This document shows, in pieces, positions 4,982 to 7,509 of a stretch of DNA of 7,509 nt. Each line of letters starts with the position of its first letter. Positions within the stretch are counted from its first letter, which is position 1. The DNA is from an uncultured Eubacteriales bacterium (GTDB lineage Bacteria > Bacillota > Clostridia > Oscillospirales > Oscillospiraceae), in assembly GCA_900551495.1 (NCBI GenBank), contig URWG01000090.1, forward strand, positions 1 through 7,509, written 5' to 3'. The position numbers and the translations under genes were made by a program. The notes beneath the pieces are model-generated. The model was not told the origin of the DNA. It did no database searches and saw nothing but the letters and a program-made list of their open reading frames with translations.

Positions 4982-6334
4982 TTAGAAGATGCCCTGCTCC
5001 ATCATTGCCTCGGCGACCTTCTTGAAGCCCGCGATATTCGCGCCGGCAACCAGATTGTAGCCCAAGCCGTACTCCTCCGCTGCCTCGGCAGAGACTCGGT
5101 GGATGTTTTCCATCATGCGATGAAGCTGGTTGTCAACCTCCTCCGCCGTCCAAACCAGACGCTCGGAGTTCTGCGCCATTTCCAGCGCGGAAACGCCGAC
5201 GCCGCCCGCATTGACCGCCTTGGACGGAGCAACGATCATGTTCTTCTGACTCATCAGATAGAACAGTGCGTCGTTCGTTGTGGGCATATTGGCAACCTCG
5301 ATGTAATACTTGATGCCGTTGGCAACGATCTTCTCTGCGGAGTCCATCTTGACATCATTCTGCATGGCAGACGGCATGATAACGTCCGCCTTGACGCCCC
5401 AAGGCTTCTCGCCTGCGAAGAACGGAACACCGAACTTATCGGCGTAGTCCTGCACGCGGTTCCGACCGGAGTTACGCATCTCGACCAGATAGTTAATCTT
5501 CTCTTCGCTGGAGGAAACGCCCTCTTCGTCATAGATATAGCCGTCGGGACCGGACAGGGTGACGACCTTTGCGCCCAAGTGGCGTGCCTTTTTCGAGATA
5601 CCCCACGCGACATTGCCGAAGCCGGAGATGGCGATGGTCTTGCCCCTGATGTCCTCGCCCTCATGCTTCAGGACTTCCTGCAGATAGTACATTGCGCCGT
5701 AGCCGGTCGCCTCGGGACGCGTACGGGAGCCGCCGTAGCTGAAGCCCTTGCCGGTGAGGACGCCGTTTTCCCAAACGCCCTTCAGACGGCGATACTGACC
5801 GAACAGGTAGCCGATCTCACGGCCGCCGACGCCCATATCGCCCGCGGGAACGTCGATGTCCGGTCCGATGTAACGGTACAGAGCGGTCATAAAGCTCTGG
5901 CAGAAGCGCATGATCTCCGCGTCGGACTTGCCGGCGGGGTCGAAGTCGGAACCGCCCTTGCCGCCGCCGATGGGCAGACCGGTCAGGCTGTTCTTGAAAA
6001 TCTGCTCGAAGCCGAGGAACTTGATGATGCCGGGATAAACGTTCGGCTGGAAGCGCAGACCGCCCTTGTACGGACCGATGGCGCCGTTGAACTGGCAGCG
6101 GTAGCCGATGTTGGTGTGATAGTTGCCGTTGTCATCCATCCAAACGACGCGGAAGGTGAACATCCGCTCCGGCTCGACCAGGCGGTTCAGCAGGTCTGCC
6201 TTCTCGTACTCGGGATGTGCGTCAATAACCGGAGAAATCGAGGAGAGGACCTCTTCTACGGTCTGAACGAATTCCGGCTCATTGCCGTGCTTCTTCTTGA
6301 CGTTTTCGATGACACTTTGGACATAAGCATTCAT
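4982..6334 (-). CDS. gdh: Glutamate dehydrogenase, predicted NAD-type
   Basis: This 450-residue glutamate dehydrogenase matches the C. symbiosum NAD-dependent enzyme closely as I know it, in length and in stretches such as EPEFVQTVEEVLSS, GRN-VQDYADKFGV and YYIEVANMPTTN. Catalytic and substrate residues are K90, K114, K126 and D166 (VPAGD). The nucleotide fold has GFGNVAWG at 238-245, with F239, and LSGPDG at 260-265, with P263, the NAD-type pair. Unusual details are GGGKGG (most relatives GGAKGG) and PSAMQND (relatives PCATQND), so a usually conserved cysteine is Ser322 here. AAGGAG at 6346-6351 lies 11 bases before the ATG. It starts only 36 bp after the serA stop with no terminator between, implying cotranscription with serA, and a terminator follows. 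It shares obvious DNA similarity with gdhA next door; a tandem paralogue pair. Confidence 0.97.
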   Translation of the reverse strand: MNAYVQSVIENVKKKHGNEPEFVQTVEEVLSSISPVIDAHPEYEKADLLNRLVEPERMFTFRVVWMDDNGNYHTNIGYRCQFNGAIGPYKGGLRFQPNVYPGIIKFLGFEQIFKNSLTGLPIGGGKGGSDFDPAGKSDAEIMRFCQSFMTALYRYIGPDIDVPAGDMGVGGREIGYLFGQYRRLKGVWENGVLTGKGFSYGGSRTRPEATGYGAMYYLQEVLKHEGEDIRGKTIAISGFGNVAWGISKKARHLGAKVVTLSGPDGYIYDEEGVSSSEEKINYLVEMRNSGRNRVQDYADKFGVPFFAGEKPWGVKADVIMPSAMQNDVKMDSAEKIVANGIKYYIEVANMPTTNDALFYLMSQKNMIVAPSKAVNAGGVGVSALEMAQNSERLVWTAEEVDNQLHRMMENIHRVSAEAAEEYGLGYNLVAGANIAGFKKVAEAMMEQGIF

Positions 6335-6370
6335 GATGGATTCGTCTCCTTCTATGTATTATACTTATTC

Positions 6371-7282
6371 TTACTTGCCGAAGTTTTCGATGATCGAAAC
6401 GATCTCGGTGCCGATGCGCTTCTGTGCCTCCTGCGTGGCAGCACCGATGTGCGGCGTGCAGGAAACCATGGGATGGCTGTACAGGGCGTGGTTGGTCGCG
6501 GGCTCCTGCTCGAACACGTCCAGACCGGCAGCGCGGACCTTGCCGCTCTCGAGGGCAGCCAGCAGCGCGTCCTCGTCCACATTGGTGCCGCGGGAGGTGT
6601 TGATGATGACAACGCCGTCCTTCATCTTGGCGATGTTCTCGGCGCTGATGAGCTTGCCGCCGTCAACTGCGGGCGCATGGACGGAAACGAAGTCCGCCTT
6701 TGCCAGCAGCTCATCCATTTCCACATAGGGGATGCCGAGCTGTTCTTCGATGCCGGGGATGTGGAAAATGTCGAATGCAACAACATCCATGCCGATCGCC
6801 TTCGCCATCTTGCCGAGCGCCTGACCGATACGGCCGAAGCCGACGATACCAAGGGTCTTGCCGCTCAGCTCGATTCCCTTGCCGTAAGACTTCTTTTCCC
6901 ACTTATCCTCGCGCATGGTATGACCGGCGATGGAGATATAGCGGGCGCAGGAGAACATATGAGCCATTGCCAGCTCCGCAACGGACTGCGAGGAGGCTTT
7001 GGGGGTGTTCATGACCTTGATGCCGTTTGCCTCGGCATACTTGACGTCGATGTTGTCCACGCCGACACCGCCGCGGATGATGAGCTTGAGCTTGCTGCCC
7101 TTCGCCTCGTCGATATGGTTGGCGCGAACCTTGGTCTTGGAGCGGACGACGACCGCGTCAAACTCACGCAGTGCGGCACCGAGCTGATCCGGCTCATAAA
7201 ACTGCTCAACAACCTCGTGACCCTGTGCGGTGAGGGAGGCGATGGCGGACTTATCCATTCCGTCGGTAACAAGAATACGCAT
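6371..7282 (-). CDS. serA: D-3-phosphoglycerate dehydrogenase, short form without ACT domain
   Basis: This 303-residue D-2-hydroxyacid dehydrogenase is predicted to oxidise 3-phosphoglycerate to 3-phosphohydroxypyruvate with NAD+, the first step of serine synthesis. The NAD-binding GFGRIG is at 148-153 (G148, G150, G153) with D171 at the end of the second strand, favouring NAD over NADP. The catalytic triad is R231 (NTSRG), E260 (EQEP) and H278 (TPHIGAAT). The protein ends soon after the catalytic core and lacks the regulatory ACT domain of the about 410-residue E. coli enzyme, so serine feedback through ACT is not expected. AGGAG at 7291-7295, eight bases before the ATG, fixes the start. Position directly after serC supports the phosphoglycerate assignment over other hydroxyacid dehydrogenases. 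The gdh gene follows after 36 bp. Confidence 0.93.
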   Translation of the reverse strand: MRILVTDGMDKSAIASLTAQGHEVVEQFYEPDQLGAALREFDAVVVRSKTKVRANHIDEAKGSKLKLIIRGGVGVDNIDVKYAEANGIKVMNTPKASSQSVAELAMAHMFSCARYISIAGHTMREDKWEKKSYGKGIELSGKTLGIVGFGRIGQALGKMAKAIGMDVVAFDIFHIPGIEEQLGIPYVEMDELLAKADFVSVHAPAVDGGKLISAENIAKMKDGVVIINTSRGTNVDEDALLAALESGKVRAAGLDVFEQEPATNHALYSHPMVSCTPHIGAATQEAQKRIGTEIVSIIENFGK

Positions 7283-7326
7283 TTGTAACTCTCCTATTCA
7301 AAAATTTTTTTGCCTTTTGTGATACG

Positions 7327-7351
7327 CGGGCGGGGTAAAGCGCCCCGCCCG
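7327..7351. other. GC-only hairpin in the serC-serA gap, without a U run
   Basis: CGGGCGGGG (7327-7335) pairs perfectly with CCCCGCCCG (7343-7351) around a seven-base loop, giving a nine-bp stem of only G-C pairs within the 82-bp serC-serA spacer. Neither strand has a T run directly after it (minus: CGTATCAC; plus: ATCGGTTAC), so it does not look like a standard terminator. It could mark an RNA processing or stability point or slow polymerase between the two genes. An A/T-run block (7300-7311) lies between it and the serA ribosome binding site. Confidence 0.55.
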
Positions 7352-7364
7352 ATCGGTTACGAAA

Positions 7365-7509
7365 TTATTGATGCTCTGCCTCGAACTTCTTCAGGCAATC
7401 GACCAGAGCGACAACGCCGTCCTTCGGCATTGCGTTATAGACGGAGGCGCGCAGACCGCCGACGGACTTGTGGCCCTTGAGGTTCTCAAAGCCGGCTGCC
7501 TTGGTGTAG
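7365..7509 (-). CDS. serC: Phosphoserine aminotransferase, C-terminal end (partial)
   Basis: The last 47 codons and TAA stop (7365-7367) of a minus-strand gene run off the right edge of the window. The peptide includes GHKSVGGLRASVYNAMP, the hallmark near the C-terminus of SerC (E. coli has GHRVVGGMRASIYNAMP), then an acidic-basic terminal helix ending FEAEHQ. SerC is a pyridoxal-phosphate enzyme that transfers the amino group of glutamate to 3-phosphohydroxypyruvate, giving phosphoserine and 2-oxoglutarate. The lysine that binds the cofactor lies outside the window. It is immediately upstream of serA on the same strand, the usual serCA arrangement. Confidence 0.93.
   Translation of the reverse strand, partial: YTKAAGFENLKGHKSVGGLRASVYNAMPKDGVVALVDCLKKFEAEHQ

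Noticed and set aside
6358..6363. Perfect TATAAT on the minus strand in the serA-gdh gap as a gdh promoter
   Set aside because: There is no -35 at 16-18 bases and no extended -10, and the implied start would fall on the ribosome binding site. Cotranscription is simpler.
5099..7288. Plus-strand 729-residue open frame as a real gene
   Set aside because: It lies wholly opposite two clearly identified enzymes, in exact antisense codon register. The sense proteins carry complete catalytic motifs, and codon avoidance explains the open frame.
1..7509. Mobile elements, CRISPR arrays, tRNA or rRNA genes, defence or phage genes
   Set aside because: No transposase, integrase, repeat-spacer pattern, attachment-site duplication or RNA gene signature is visible. 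All long stretches are accounted for by housekeeping genes and short intergenic regions.

Overview
The window looks like ordinary chromosome from a GC-rich member of the Clostridia, possibly of the Oscillospiraceae/Ruminococcaceae type. Strong AGGAGG-like ribosome binding sites, TTGACA/TATAAT-type promoters with an extended -10 (TGn), intrinsic terminators and a glutamate dehydrogenase very close to the Clostridium symbiosum enzyme all point there. The taxonomic call is inference from protein style and base composition only.

Layout, left to right. Bases 1-51 hold an intrinsic terminator belonging to something upstream of the window. A Cof-type HAD phosphatase (143-994, +) meets endonuclease III (nth, 975-1604, -) tail to tail with a 20-bp overlap. 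nth is divergent from uracil-DNA glycosylase (ung, 1667-2362, +) across a 62-bp gap, so two base-excision-repair enzymes share one promoter region. Undecaprenyl-diphosphate phosphatase (uppP/bacA, 2410-3315, +) follows ung and has its own near-consensus promoter buried in the last codons of ung. A terminator at 3320-3353 separates it from the minus-strand half of the window.

On the minus strand, in transcription order, are the C-terminal end of phosphoserine aminotransferase (serC, 7509-7365), a short-form phosphoglycerate dehydrogenase (serA, 7282-6371), and a glutamate dehydrogenase of NAD type (4982-6334) ended by a terminator at 4916-4958. A second, NADP-type glutamate dehydrogenase (gdhA, 3367-4701) follows behind its own promoter in a 280-bp AT-rich intergenic region. 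That region contains an 11-bp inverted repeat straddling the promoter.

The most coherent biology is the serC-serA-gdh run. SerA makes NADH, SerC consumes glutamate and releases 2-oxoglutarate, and an NAD-type GDH can use that NADH and ammonium to remake glutamate. This would be a closed redox and nitrogen cycle for serine synthesis. The two GDH paralogues differ at exactly the cofactor-discriminating positions known from the C. symbiosum enzyme. No mobile element, CRISPR array, tRNA, rRNA, defence system or clearly undescribed system is visible. The findings are regulatory and metabolic details rather than a new machine.
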